Assembly: GCA_029876055.1 (NCBI GenBank)
Contig: CM056874.1
Location: forward strand, 7,130,001-7,194,000
Direction of reading: 5' to 3'
DNA: 64,000 bases
From: Madurella fahalii
Taxonomy: Eukaryota > Ascomycota > Sordariomycetes > Sordariales
In this document: one piece after another, positions 25,189 through 36,644 of the stretch
Numbering within the stretch: position 1 is the stretch's first letter
How the letters are laid out: each line of letters starts with the position of its first letter
The notes under the pieces: generated by a model
The model's input: only the letters and a program-made list of their open reading frames with translations
The model's database searches: none
Told to the model about the DNA's origin: nothing
Position numbers and translations under genes: made by a program

Positions 25189-25692
25189 TGAGGCGGTCCT
25201 CAGGGGCCGTGGTGGTACTTAGGGGGGTTCGGGGGTGACAGATGCGGTGTTTAGGAGCACGACCGGGTGCTGCGGCGTGAATTAGCTTAGACTCTGGGTT
25301 TCGTTTACTGTAACTGGATTGTTAGTATCAATAATCGGCTGATTATTACCCAAGCATTGGCAGCGAAGTGTGGTGTTGAGAGGGATTACTGAATGGGAGG
25401 CAGAAATATGTGCGCTGTGGATTCCGTACGAGACCCGCCATGATTCTCGACTTAACCAAAAAAACCCGCTGAATACTAGAAGATTACACCCTTATATATG
25501 TATTGTCCCAAGAACCCAGCCCAGACGCCTGCATGCGAACCAACAGGAAACCAATGAAATAAGAAGAGGTATGCCATGTTCGCCCTGGATGAAGACGATG
25601 CAAAGTCATGTTCCAACCCTAGCCATGAGGAGCCCCGGGCCCACCTTTGACCCCTTGCAATATGAAACAATACGCTGTGCTGCCCGATTACC
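25189..25692. other. Convergent intergenic, no gene seen
   Basis: This is the shared 3' flank of the tyrosinase gene (plus) and the STIMATE-family gene (minus). I see nothing beyond likely 3' UTRs. Confidence 0.6.
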
Positions 25693-26973
25693 TCACTCGG
25701 GAGGAAGCAACTCCTTAGGCAAAGTCCCTCTGTTCGAGGTACGACTCGAACTGCTGCCAATCACCGTCTGACTGTCGCCATCAACTGCCGGGTCATATTC
25801 GAAATCGCGGCTGCCGCGTTCTGACCGGCTGTCTCTCCTTGCAAGGCGCACGCGCGACCCACCGCCGTTGGTCTTGGTGGCGTCCTCATCCTCCTCCCCA
25901 TCGCTTCCGTCAGTCTCCGACGCCGAGAGCTCTTCGTACACGACCGTGCCGCCCGCGCCCGCGCCGGCCTCGTCCTCGGCCTGGGCCTCTTGCTTCTTGA
26001 TGTAGGAATCTATGATGTAGTACTGCAGGGCGTTCATGATGAGGGGGAAGAGCATCATGACGAAGAAGATCTGTAGCCTCTCGTTGCCCTCGGTCCAGCC
26101 CAGCGCCCAGTCGCCGACGTGGGGCAGCCAGGGGAACACCATGAAGATGATCAGGACGACAAACTTCATGCCCATCAGCCCGCAAAAGTAGATGACGCTC
26201 TGCTTGAGCCACCACATCGCTTTGGGGGGGTTGCCGTAGTTGCCGCTCTGGACCGACTCGGGCGGGCTGCCGAGGGGCGTGAGGGCCACGAGGCGGGTGG
26301 TGACCCGGACGATGACGATCAGGATCGGGATACCGATGGTGGTCTGCAGGTAGGGGAAAAGAAGCGTTAGCCTAGCAATGCAAATATGGGCAGGATAGGG
26401 AAGAGTCAACCCACATCAATTGCCAAGTTCAGCAGATAAAACGAGCACGGATTCGGCACGTATTCCTCCTCGGCATGCGCCCTCGCGGCCAGCCCCATCG
26501 TCATCATCATCCCACCACCGACCGCCGCGCCCACGGCCCTCCTGGCCACGCCGCTCACGGCCACGACGGGGTCGACGACGCGTATCGTGAACCGCCCGCT
26601 CGTGAACAGCGACATGACCACGTTGGCCGCGTGCACCAGCACGCTTCCAAACACCTGCTTGGACACGTCAAAGAACCATATCTTGACGGGCCGCTGCGGC
26701 CGCTCCCGCCAGCGCTTGTACACGAGCGAGAGCAGCGCCAGCGCGCCGAGGGCGAGCTGCACCAGGATGGCGAACGGGCCCAGCAGGCGGCACTCGGTGG
26801 GCTGGTCATCCATGGGCGACGACGGCGAGCCCGGGCCCGGCGTGGCCGTGGTTGTGGCGGAGGCTGTCGAGGATGGCGTCATCATGGTGGTGACCACGAC
26901 GACGGTGGTGGGTGTGGTGGTGGTGGCTCCCCCTTCTCCTTCTTCTGCTGCTGCGCCTGCTGCTCCTGCTGCA

Positions 26974-27004
<31 letters not shown>

Positions 27005-27152
27005 ATTCTCCCAGTCCCGGGTTATCGATGCCGACTCGGAAGGGCGGGTCTGTCGCTGCTGCTACCGCCGCTGTGATCGACGATGCGACATCGGGAGCGA
27101 GGGCGAATGCGGGGCCGACGAGTGGGGAGAGATTGCCGGACGGGGGCAACAT
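25693..27152 (-). CDS. STIMATE / 'vaculolar membrane protein' family multipass protein
   Basis: The two exons are 27152-26415 and 26343-25693. The 71-bp intron (GTGGGT...CTGCAG) joins LNLAID to TTIGIPILIVIV in phase 0, giving 462 aa. The first 110 residues are disordered, with a run of about 13 alanines encoded by GCC repeats and a Thr/Pro-rich section. About five hydrophobic helices follow: AILVQLALGALALLSLVY, VFGSVLVHAANVVMSLF, SFYLLNLAIDTTIGIPIL, MKFVVLIIFMVFPWL and IFFVMMLFPLIMNALQYY. The cytosolic tail is acidic then Ser/Arg-rich (SDGEEDED; SRSERGSRDFEYD). The core, including VKIWFFDVSKQV and CSFYLLNLAIDTTIG, is the family of human TMEM110/STIMATE, an ER regulator of STIM1 at ER-plasma membrane contacts. 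In fungi it is annotated as vacuolar membrane protein, function unproven. Confidence 0.88.
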
Positions 27153-28837
27153 TTACAAGCTGCTGTCGACGCTGCGGATCGATAGCATCGGGAGCGAGCC
27201 TTAAAACTATTTCGTTTTCAGCCCGGGCCGTGTGAGATTGTTGAATCGCGGATAATAGGGGGCTGTGTAGTCTGTCCGGTTGAGACGACTCGGTTTCAGC
27301 TCCTCAGGAGGTTTCGCCTAGTTAGCGAGCGCTGGGGTGCAGGCGCTCGGTCGTATAAGTGGCGCTGTTTGGTTATGTACAGTACGCACGTATGGGCTTT
27401 GGAACGTTCTGAAGGAGAGGACGAAAAGGAAGTCGTCTGAGAAAAGCGAGCGAAACAAATAAAAAGCCCGAGGTTGCAGCGAGTGTGGTGCCTGGAGCTC
27501 ATCTAGAGCCAGGGCGGCGCAAGAGAGGCAATGCACGAGGTCATTGCAGCCGACACGCCTACGACATCGCTATTGGTCATTCAAGCTTGGCCCTACCCGT
27601 TGTGGCGGTCCATGGCGGGCTGTCTTACCCGGCGCCCAGATCCTCAGTGGAGTCGGAGCCAGGCCGCCGGCTGCTAGCTGCCGGTAAAAAAAGTGACATT
27701 TTGCCTGCGAGTTAGATAAATCGACTTTGTCACCGGATATTGTGACCGTACTTAACTACGATTCCGCGGGATAAAGAAGAGAGTAGTAGTGTAGAAATGG
27801 CAAGAGAAAAGGAATCGAAAGGGAAAAAGAGTAACAGAAAAGGAGAACAGCGTGGAGTTATTGCTCTCGGTGGGCAAGCTGTACATATTAGCCCAGTAGA
27901 GCCGAATATCTTGTAGCTAGGTACGGTCGCACTACCAGGAGACACGGTTGGTTTATCTGGATTGTTCGCCTGCTTTGGAAAGAGCCGAGAATCCGCTAGG
28001 CGTGCGGATGTTGGCTTCTAGAACCGGGAGCTTGATGACGATATGCTTATCTCAATCAGGCGACTTATTTCTGCTTGGAGATCGAGGTTTACCTTATTTG
28101 ACGAACCGAGATGTTGGTTTACATTCATTCGTTTTTATGCAATTAGCCAATCAACGGACCCGGCTAGCACAAAAAGTCACCCCTTGTGAAGCTTCAGCAT
28201 TACTTAGAATATCGTCGCAATTCCCCACAGCTCGCTGCTATGGGCCGAGTCTCCGTGATGGTTCAGTCTACGGCCCGTGTTTAATCTGGAAACCACAAAC
28301 GGCAGCCCCGAGATAGAAAAAGGAAGGCATTGAGAATTGCGCCGACTGCCATGCTCATGTCCTGAAAACAAGACCCAACACCATCGAATCGCAAATCCAT
28401 CCCCTAGTCGACCACCCAAGCCATCGCCGGGAGGAATACCTCCTTAAAAATAAAAAATAGAAAAAAGGAAGAACCCTTAACTGAATGAGCAAAACCTTTG
28501 CTGGTGTCGTGAAGTGGAGTGGCAGGCCCAGCCAGAGCTAAATCCGCTTGCTTCTGCGCCTGGACGCCGCATTGGTACAAACAAGTCGTGCAGGTGATAA
28601 GCTGGTAGCAATGATGCCGCGTTAAGCGCACTCTGGCACGGTGGGAAGTAGCTTCCGCACGAAGTGAGGCATCCTTCGTGCGTGCGTGGCAATATCCGGC
28701 CTGCCCCGTCTGAGGATCGACCTCGGCGCCTTAAGCGCCGAAGCCGCCTTTGTCTTTGAGGAGGTGGATGTCGAAGAAGACGGGCCTCCAGACGAGTTAC
28801 GTTGACTCCGAAGGCTGTCCGCAGGCCCGTCTAACTG
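27153..28837. other. Intergenic, no supported gene
   Basis: This 1.7-kb region lies upstream of the STIMATE-family gene and downstream of the SF3B6 gene. I find no convincing gene. A 9-bp perfect inverted repeat (28779-28787 and 28823-28831, GACGGGCCT/AGGCCCGTC) just past the SF3B6 stop could fold as a hairpin in its 3' UTR. Confidence 0.55.
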
Positions 28838-29518
28838 TCAATCGATGCCGTGTTGCTTCTTGAGGCGTTCTAGGTTCTCCTTGCGGGCATCCAGATCCTC
28901 TTTTGTGCGCAGCATCTTGTCTGGCTGGTGGTAGAGTACTGCGCGACAGTACGTCAGACGCGGAACGGGCATTAGCAGAGAGAAAAAGAGAAGATGCAAC
29001 ATACCGACAAGGTAACGGTTCTGGAAGTTGTAACCGTTCAACTTATCGCACGCCTGCTTCGCATCCATTACGTCCTCATAGACGACGAAGGCGGTGCCTT
29101 TTGTGTTGCTCGCGATGCCCTGTCGAACCTGACTATGAACGGAGTGAGCGTGGCGAGCCCGCGATGTCGAGGGACCAGAGTGCTTGACGTACCGAATGGG
29201 CCCGTACTTCCCAAAGAGATCGAACAGCTCCTCTGGAGTGACGTTGTAGCTGGCCCAGCATTAGTCGGCGGCGATTTCGGGGGGGAAAATAGCCATCGTC
29301 CTCGGTAACACACCTTAGATTCTTTACGAACAAAGCTCTGTCCATGATGGCCGACGTTAGCCAAGACTCGAGGGATGCGAGGACGCGGGCCGGAAATGGC
29401 GGAGGACCGGACGCAGATAGCGACCGGTGTGGAGACCTCTCCGAGGCGACGACGGCAAAAGCATTGCGAAATCGACTTACCGATTTACCTCCGGGCCAAG
29501 TTTGTTGGCACGACTCAT
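28838..29518 (-). CDS. SF3B6: Splicing factor 3B subunit 6 (p14), branch-site RRM protein
   Basis: The five exons are 29518-29481, 29337-29314 (24 nt), 29249-29193, 29132-29005 and 28938-28838, giving 115 aa, near the usual family length. The assembled start is MSRANKLGPEVNRALFVKNL, then SYNVTPEELFDLFGKYGPIR, QVRQGIASNTKGTAFVVYED, and the end is LERLKKQHGID. It holds a single RRM with RNP2 (LFVKNL) and RNP1-like (KGTAFVVYED) motifs. The product is the U2 snRNP SF3b component that contacts the branch-site adenosine and SF3B1. Saccharomyces cerevisiae lacks it, but intron-rich fungi keep it. All four introns have GT-AG ends; the second has a good CTAAT branch site. Confidence 0.96.
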
Positions 29519-30381
29519 ATCTCGATGTCGATTTTGGAATTGCTCGACACGGTGTTTCGATAGCTAACGTCAATGGGCGGGCGGCGGGTCGCGGTGCAAT
29601 GGGGCGAGACGTTGAGGCTCTGAGACGGGTTGACGCGGGAGTGATGAGGAGAGAAGTTCGAAGTTGGAAAGCAGCCAGGTGGGGCTTCTCGCCTAGCGTC
29701 CCACGTGACGGGTGTTTTATTGGATGCGTCACGATAACACCAACCCATTTTCCGATAACCCGAGACAGAACAAAGACGATCAACGAAGCGGCGTTGGGTC
29801 CTTTTCGCCCTTTGCTACCTATGGAAACACTCCTCTGCTGGGCATTGTCAAGCCTCGGAATGCGCTTGGCCGGGGAGAAAAAGACGGGATGATGGGGCCG
29901 GTTGGGGCCGGTTGGGGCCGGGGTCCCGCACCGTTGTATATGTGTAAGCCATGTCATCCCAACTCCGCTGCAAGCCCAGGTCAGCCGGTGTCTGCACCCC
30001 GTCTTGTCTAACAAGGACAACACAACCCGGACACTGGGGGATTTGAGCGGCCTTGCCCATGCACTCGACGTGTTTGCGCTTGCGGCGCCGCAGCAATCGG
30101 ATTCGCTGGAGCGGGAATGAAGCAAGGGCCAGCCTGCACAGTCTCCAATTTCCCCTTCAGCACTTTACGCGAACCCCGTCGGGCACAGCGTACCGAGACC
30201 TGCTGGGAAAAGGGTGGACCCTGCTAACTTTAACAACCTCGCCTCCACATTCGCTGCCGCTGCCCTTCGCTCACTCTTCACAATTTCTTCGACGAGCCCC
30301 TGCTCAACTGGCCTCCATCCCGATCTCGTCCGTGGGTATCCGAGCCCATCGCACCCATCTGCTGCTTCAACGAAACATACC
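29519..30381. other. Divergent intergenic region
   Basis: This is the shared promoter region between the SF3B6 gene (minus) and the Cys-rich protein gene (plus). A 10-bp unit GTTGGGGCCG is repeated three times at about 29893-29922. An open frame runs upstream from 30214 in frame with the ATG at 30382, so the next gene's start could lie further left. Confidence 0.5.
29893..29922. repeat. Three copies of a 10-bp unit
   Basis: The unit GTTGGGGCCG is repeated in tandem, with the first copy one base different, in the divergent promoter region. It is a small minisatellite of unknown significance. Confidence 0.6.
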
Positions 30382-31322
30382 ATGCCGTCGGTAGCCCAAG
30401 AATTACCGACAGTGCAATCATGCAAGAAGCGAAGGCGAGACGACGACAACAATAACAACCACCACCACCAACAACTCCAACTGTACGCGGACCTCCTCGC
30501 CATGTCCGCGATTTCGGGCGCTAATCAACATCCATTTCTCAGCTCCCACAGTGTCAGCACCACACCTCGCGGCACCATCTTCGTCGACAAGAACTTTGAC
30601 CATGGCGTTCTATTCCAGCACCCCCCCTCCACCAGTCATCGCCCCACGCGGCGACCCGCAAGATAATGCCGCTTCAGTCGGCAAAACGGCGACGCACGTC
30701 AGTCGACAGAGACGTCGGGGCATTAGAAGGGGAACCAATGCAGCGATCACCATCCAGCTCCCCTTCTCGGAAGCAACAGCAACAACAACAACACCACCAC
30801 CACCACCACCACCCCCAACAACAAATACACCATACCAAAAGCGCCGAGAAGAGTCGGCAGACAATCGCCGCCGCCAACGACGCCCCCTCATCCACGGCCC
30901 TCATCGACCGCTGCCACATCTGCTTCCGCAAACCGACCAAGAAATCCGACCTCGATTCGTTCGCCGACTGCCAGGGCTGCGGCCTGCGAACGTGCTACGT
31001 GTGCATCCGCGAGTGCCTCGGCTGGGGCCCCAATTTAGAGGCCGAGCTGCTGGTTCCGCCTCCGACGGCGGCTACGGATACGTCGTTTACCATGCTCGAC
31101 GTCGATGCGGTGGAGCACGGGGATGGGGATGTCCATGTGTTTGGAGAGGAGCAACGCGACTTAACACGAGACGCTGAAGGAGGAGGAAGGGGAGGGGGAG
31201 GTGGAGAGGGGTGGGCGAGAGGGGGCGGGCACAGGCAAGTAGTGTGCAGTCGGTGCTGTGTCGAGAAGGGAGAGGACGGGGATGTCGTGTGTTTAGGGTG
31301 TTTGCCGTTCATCGAGGGCTGA
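30382..31322 (+). CDS. Uncharacterised Cys-rich, zinc-finger-like protein (frame break inside)
   Basis: I do not recognise a named family. The N-terminal part starts MPSVAQELPTVQSCKKRRRD and reads to about 30660. The rest reads in another frame from about 30660 to the stop at 31322. Inserting one base near 30659 gives a smooth ...RRPAKIMPLQSAKRRR... and about 313 aa. An intron of 53 bp (30583-30635) or 68 bp (30551-30618) could also restore the frame. The protein has two basic KRRR patches, poly-Gln then poly-His (QQQQQQ HHHHHHH), and a Cys-rich module of paired cysteines: CHIC, CQGC, CYVC, then CSRC and CLGC. The spacing suggests a RING/PHD-like zinc-binding fold. A Gly/Glu-rich linker separates the last two pairs. 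Nuclear function is a guess from the basic patches. Confidence 0.6.
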
Positions 31323-32197
31323 GATGTTGAGGATTTATTTTTCGTTTGTCTTCTCTTTTATTCCTAATATCAGTGGCCGGGATGGATGGGTGCAAAGGGT
31401 GCACGCTAGTCCGGGTTCGGGGGTCATGTTTTCGGCGTTGGGCCCTAGTTTGATGGATGGCTCCGGGCATGTCATGATCATCGACAAAGAGGGCCGACGA
31501 CAGGGACTGATGCTCTACCGATGCTCGGCGGACCGCGTCGCGGATGCAGGGAATTGAACGGGGAGGAAATTGGACCATTTATGCCTCGGCAATAAGGATG
31601 GGAGAAGAAGCAACCTTGTCCCCCGCCCTATCCGGCTGACAAAAACTCGACGACGCCTAGCGATACGGAACGCCTAGACAGGAAATAAGCCAAGGACGAC
31701 CATTCTGCGGGAGGCTATACAAGAAGGAACAGTATACAATGCCCTACGGTGTCAAGCAATGTGTCAGTTGGAGCCCTGTGTGGCTCCTGGTTTCTGGGGA
31801 TTCATTACGGCCGTAGCGAGAGCGGCTTTTTCATCTTCATTGGGGTATCCGCGATACCCTTCCAAATTAGTTCGTCAGGGGACCTGGGTTCACACACCCA
31901 TTCATTTTTATACATGTCCATAGCTCAGCATGAGCGACCTTATACCTCCTGTAGATAGTGTAGCTAGACTATTTTAGAGTCAGGTATTGGGACTCGAGAT
32001 ATTCGTGACTTGACAGTTTCAACTGAAGTAGTTAGACCATCAGGTATCCAGGAAGTAGTTTGTGAATTCAGGTTTATTCCGCCGATATCATGGCCTCGCT
32101 CATGGGCCCAAGGTGTATCATCAACTGTCTCTGGCCAACTGCTCGCAGATAGTAAATTTCCTATTCATACATGCAGTACACAACTTGAACCGCCGCT
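31323..32197. other. Convergent intergenic, no gene seen
   Basis: This is the 3' flank shared by the Cys-rich protein gene (plus) and RPT1 (minus). There are only short frames without features. No tRNA-like cloverleaf could be made convincing by eye. Confidence 0.55.
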
Positions 32198-33697
32198 CTA
32201 ATTGTACTGTGCGTACGCGGCAGTCGAGTTGAACTTGAGGTTGCCCTTGATGACCTTGTCGACGGCGCTCAAAAAGTCCTTCTCGGTCGCCACCTTCCTC
32301 CTCGCGCGGATGGCAAACATGCCAGCCTCGGTACACACGCTGCGCAGCTCGGCGCCCGTCGCATTGGGGCACAGCCGAGAGATAAGCTCCCACCGGATGT
32401 CGCGTTCAACCGACATGCTCTTGGCGTGGATCCTTAGGATGTTGGCGCGGCCCTCAAGGTCGGGAAGCGAGAACTCGATCTTGCGGTCGATACGGCCCGG
32501 TCTCATGAGAGCGGGGTCCAGCGTCGAGGGTCGGTTGGTCGCAAACATGACCTTGATGTTGCCGCGGGCGTCGAAGCCATCCAGCTGAGTGATGAGTTCC
32601 AGCATGGTTCTCTGGACCTCGTTGTCACCTCCGGCACCGTCGTCAAAACGCGCGCCGCCGATGGCGTCGATTTCATCGAAGAAAATAATGCACGCCTTCT
32701 TCGTCCGGGCCATCTCGAAGAGCTCACGGACCATCCTAGCGCCCTCGCCAACGTACTTCTGAACGAGCTCGCTGCCGATGACGCGGATGAAGGTGGCGTC
32801 TGTCCGGTTGGCGACGGCACGGGCGCAGAGCGTCTTGCCGGTACCGGGGGGCCCGTACAGGAGGGCACCTTTCGGGGGGTCGATGCCCAGATTGCCGAAC
32901 CGCTCGGGCGACAACAGCGGCATCTCGACGACCTCGCGCAGCTTTTCCACCTGCTCCTTGCAGCCGCCGACGTCGCCGTATGTAACGTCGGGCTTCTCTT
33001 CAACCGTCATCATGGTCACGCTGGCGTCAATCTTGGGCGGCAGCGGGAGGAGGATTTGGTACTTGTTCCGGTCGACGCCGACACGCATCCCCTCCTCGAT
33101 ATCGGTTGGGCTGACACGCTCGCCAAGCTGGACCACGAACTTGGCGATCTGCTTGACATTGATGACATACTTGCTCTTGGATTCGTCCTTTTCGTCCGGA
33201 ATGATCTTGGTGCAGCGCGCTACTTGAAGAGGCTGCTCCTCTGACATTCGCTGGCGGTCGGCGGCAACATCCCAAAGGTGAGGCGGTGCGAGACCGGTAT
33301 CTGATTCCTGTACGGTGGGGTCAGCGCAAACTGCGCCCGGTCGCGGACTCGTGGCAGCAGCCCCGCGGGGTTGCGTACCTTTACGCCAATCTTCTCGTCT
33401 ACGCTCTGTTGCTTCTCCTTTATTTGCTGTTCCAGCTTCTTGATGGCGGCTCCATACGGTGCGGCGCCGTATGTCTTGAGAACTTGGATATCCCTTCGCA
33501 GCGTCAGGTCAAGCTTGGGGCAGCGAGCGCTAGGGCGACGGACTCATCTGATAGGGGTGTGATCTTCTTCTCTTCTATCTCGTCATCGGCGAAGTTTTTC
33601 CTGTATTTCTCCCAGTTTGAACCTGTAGCAGAAGGCTACGGGGGCGGGTCAGTACGGCCAACGGCGAACTCGATCGAAGGGCGTTTAGGCGTACCAT
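32198..33697 (-). CDS. RPT1: 26S proteasome regulatory ATPase Rpt1
   Basis: Four exons are inferred: 33697-33695 (the ATG alone), 33635-33544, 33493-33379 and 33307-32198, giving 439 aa. The first coding exon is only the start codon, followed by GTACGC...CCGTAG. Exon 2 then reads PSATGSNWEKYRKNFADDEI, and exon 3 gives the family hallmark DIQVLKTYGAAPYGAAIKKL plus a coiled coil. After an OB-type region, the AAA domain shows Walker A GPPGTGKT (222-229), Walker B FFDEIDAIGG (about 279-288), sensor ATNRP and arginine-finger RPGRIDRK. The end AAYAQYN matches Rpt1-type tails. It forms part of the base hexamer that unfolds ubiquitinated substrates. Its promoter faces that of CCT4. Confidence 0.96.
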
Positions 33698-34214
33698 GAT
33701 GACGGCTCGCTACTGCGTGGTAGTCGGGTGCTATGGTTGAATTACGTAGCCGGAGGTTGTAGAGTAATAGACAATGCGGGCGAATGGTGCCGTAACTCGC
33801 TGGTGGATGTACTTTGCGAGTCGGTATTGTGGAAGGCGAAGTGTTGGAGGGATGGTTGAAGGCGATTTTGGGTGCAGCGAACGCAGTGGGAGCTGTTCCG
33901 TAATCCCATGCTGCCTTGGGCCCAGAGCTATGCGAGGCTGATAAATGCCTAGACCTAAACGGGCTAGAACCAACCCCCCGTCAAGACCCCGCTGTGCAGC
34001 ATGCCCGGGCCACCGCAGCCCAGCTCCCCCACTGACGGCCTGGGAAGAACTCCAGCACCCGACAGAAAAATTCCCGTCCCACCTTAGAAGCGTAACCTGG
34101 GAGGTGGGAGCTGCCTGGAGGCAAACAGAGGATAAAAACAGCGAGTCGCAACAACAGCAGCACGCCCTGACTTTCCCAGACTCTCCTGCATCCGGACCCG
34201 AACCAGCTTGCAAA
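33698..34214. promoter_or_regulatory. Shared divergent promoter RPT1 / CCT4
   Basis: These 517 bp separate the start codons of the proteasome ATPase gene (minus) and the chaperonin gene (plus). Both encode proteostasis machines, so co-regulation is plausible. I could not identify a proteasome-associated control element or heat-shock element by eye. Confidence 0.5.
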
Positions 34215-35996
34215 ATGGCAACGGCGACACAAACCAGCGGCGGGGGTCAAAATGCGACGTTCAGGGTATCCTATTCCCCCTGCTTGTATACACCCACGCG
34301 CTGAGCTCGTGCTGACCCCGCGAAATAGGACAAGGAGAAGCCGCTGGCCGTCCGGTCCTCCAACATCGTCGCTGCCAGAGGTATACATCGCTCCGTAATA
34401 ACGCCGTGGACCGCCGTTGTGCTAACCCACTGCAGCTGTTGCCGACGCCATCAGGACGTCGCTGGGACCGCGGGGTATGGACAAGATGATTCGGAGCGGC
34501 AAGGGCGAGACCATAATCACCAACGACGGCAGCACAATGCTCAAGAGCATGTCGGTAATGCATCCCACGGCGAAGATGCTTGTCCAACTGTCAAACGCCC
34601 AAGACGTCGAGGCCGGTGACGGCACAACATCCGTCGTGGTCATCTGCGGCAGCCTGCTTGGTGCTGCGGACCGGTTACTGTCCAAGGGCATCCACCCTTC
34701 AGTTATCTCAGAGTCATTCCAGAGGGCCGCCGCCGCCGCAGTAGAGGTTCTTCACGATATGTCACAACCGATCTCCCTCACAGATACCGCTGCCCTCCTG
34801 CAGGCGGCCAACACGTCGCTCTCCTCCAAGATCGTCTCTCAATATTCCAACCTCCTCGGCCCCATGGCCGTCAACGCAGTCACGAAGACGATAGATCTCA
34901 AGACGGCCGACAATGTCGATCTAAAGAACATCCGTATCATCAAGAAGGTTGGAGGGACGATAGAGGACAGCGAGCTGGTGGACGGCCTCGTCCTGACACA
35001 GCCCGTCATCAAGAGCGCGGGGGGCCCCATAAGGATGGAGAAAGCCAAGATCGGTCTTATCCAGTTCCAACTGAGCCCGCCCAAGCCAGATGTATGTTCT
35101 GGCCCTCTCTTACCCCGTAAATCTACCGATTGGCTAACCTTGGCGTTTCCCAGATGGAAAACACCATCTCGGTAAACGACTACCGGCAAATGGACAAGAT
35201 CGTCAAGGAGGAGCGCATGTACCTTCTCAACATGGTGAAGAAGATCAAGAAGGCCAAGTGCAACGTCCTCTTCATCCAAAAATCCATCCTGCGTGACGCC
35301 GTCAACGACCTATCCCTGCACTTCCTCCAACGGCTGGGCATCCTTGCTGTCAAGGACATTGAGCGCGACGAGGTCGAATTCATCTGCAAGTCTACGGGCT
35401 GCAAGCCCATCGCCGACATCGACAGCTTCACCGAGGACAAGCTCGGCTCGGCCGACCTGGTCGAGGAGGTCCAGAGTTCCGGCAGCCGCATGGTCAAAGT
35501 GACGGGCACCAAGTCTGCCGGCAAAACCGTCTCGGTCGTCGTCCGCGGCGCAAACAGCCTCATCCTCGACGAGGCCGAACGATCCCTCCACGACGCCCTC
35601 TGCGTCGTGCGCTGCCTCGTCAAGAAGAAGGCCCTCATCGCCGGAGGCGGTGCCGCCGAGATCGAGATCGCCGCGCAGCTGAGCAAGCGGGCGCGCGAGC
35701 TGACGGGCACCGAGGCCATCTGCTGGAAGGCGTTCGCCGACGCCATGGAGGTGATCCCGACCACGCTGGCCGAGAATGCCGGGCTCAACAGCATCAAGGT
35801 CGTCACGGCCCTCCGTCACCGCCACGAGATGGGCGAGAAGAACGCGGGCGTGAGCATCAAGAGCGGCGGCGTCAACTCCAACATTGCAAAGGAGAACGTG
35901 CTCCAGCCGCTGCTGGTCAGCACCAGCGCCATCGAGCTGGCGGCCGAGACGGTCAAGATGATTCTGCGGATTGATGACATTGCGCTGAGCAGGTAA
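34215..35996 (+). CDS. CCT4: Chaperonin-containing TCP-1 subunit delta (CCT4)
   Basis: The four exons are 34215-34265, 34329-34380, 34436-35091 and 35154-35996, giving 533 aa. The start is MATATQTSGGGQNATFR; exon joins give DKEKPLAVRSSNIVAARAVA. Group II chaperonin motifs are LGPRGMDKMI (about 45-53), ITNDGSTMLK, the nucleotide-binding GDGTTSVVV (95-103) and the late GGGAAEIEIA. The apical segment contains SVNDYRQMDKIVKEERMYLL, and KKVGGTIEDSELVDGLVLTQ is typical of delta. The end is MILRIDDIALSR. This subunit of the cytosolic TRiC ring folds actin, tubulin and WD40 proteins using ATP. The stop follows an AGCAG|GTAAAA donor-like sequence, but the length already matches the family. Confidence 0.97.
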
Positions 35997-36644
35997 AAAG
36001 ACGATTAAGGCCTGGGTTGGCGTGGAGAAGGGCTATGGCATATTGTTGGGGTCAAACAAACCAACAGCTGCAGGGTAGATAAAACAACTGCATGAATGAA
36101 TGATGGGATTGACTGCTGTTGTCGATGAAATCAGAGAAACAACATAACAACCCCCCATCACCGTGGCCAGTATGCCTACATAATAAGGGTTGCCGAGAGC
36201 AGATTTGATCAACCGTCATCTCCGTGTCCAGGTGAAAGTCGTAGAGATTTAAAAACACAAAAGGACCACATGCACAACCGAGATGCTAGCTAAACGGGGA
36301 CCATAAGAAGATAAAAAAAGGCTTCTTTTTCTCTGATAGTTTTTTGCGGTATCGTTGTTCCCCAGTAGACCCCTGGAATCAGCTGCATCTTAATGTCCTA
36401 CTGTACAAAGCTAAACAATCCTCCGAGTAAGCTGCAACTTTCAAACCCACCAAGGTAATAGCAGCTCCGCCTCCACTACCTCACCGTTGCACTGTACTCC
36501 TCCCTTCAAGCTCAAAGAGCGCCGGGAAACCATCAAACACCAACAAAGCCAAGGATTGGCAATCTCTTGAGGGGGTGCAACGATGCCCGGCGTCTGCCGA
36601 AAAAAAAGTAGATTGAAGCAAAATCATCGTTAGACCGCCGTCAC
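35997..36644. other. Convergent intergenic, no gene seen
   Basis: This is the shared 3' flank of CCT4 (plus) and the ARS2 gene (minus). It has likely 3' UTR sequence, including A/T-rich patches, and no coding signal. Confidence 0.6.

Noticed and set aside
26475..27204. Long plus-strand frames of 205-236 codons
   Set aside because: They are antisense to exon 1 of the STIMATE-family gene, and their Arg/His/Gly or Ala/Val composition follows from the low-complexity coding strand.
28620..28837. Open codons after the SF3B6 TGA suggesting readthrough
   Set aside because: The protein already ends at the usual family C-terminus, and the extension of about 70 codons has no conserved feature.
31861..31905. 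GGGTTCACACACCC resembling a tRNA T-arm
   Set aside because: The loop length is wrong and no A box, anticodon arm or acceptor stem could be paired.
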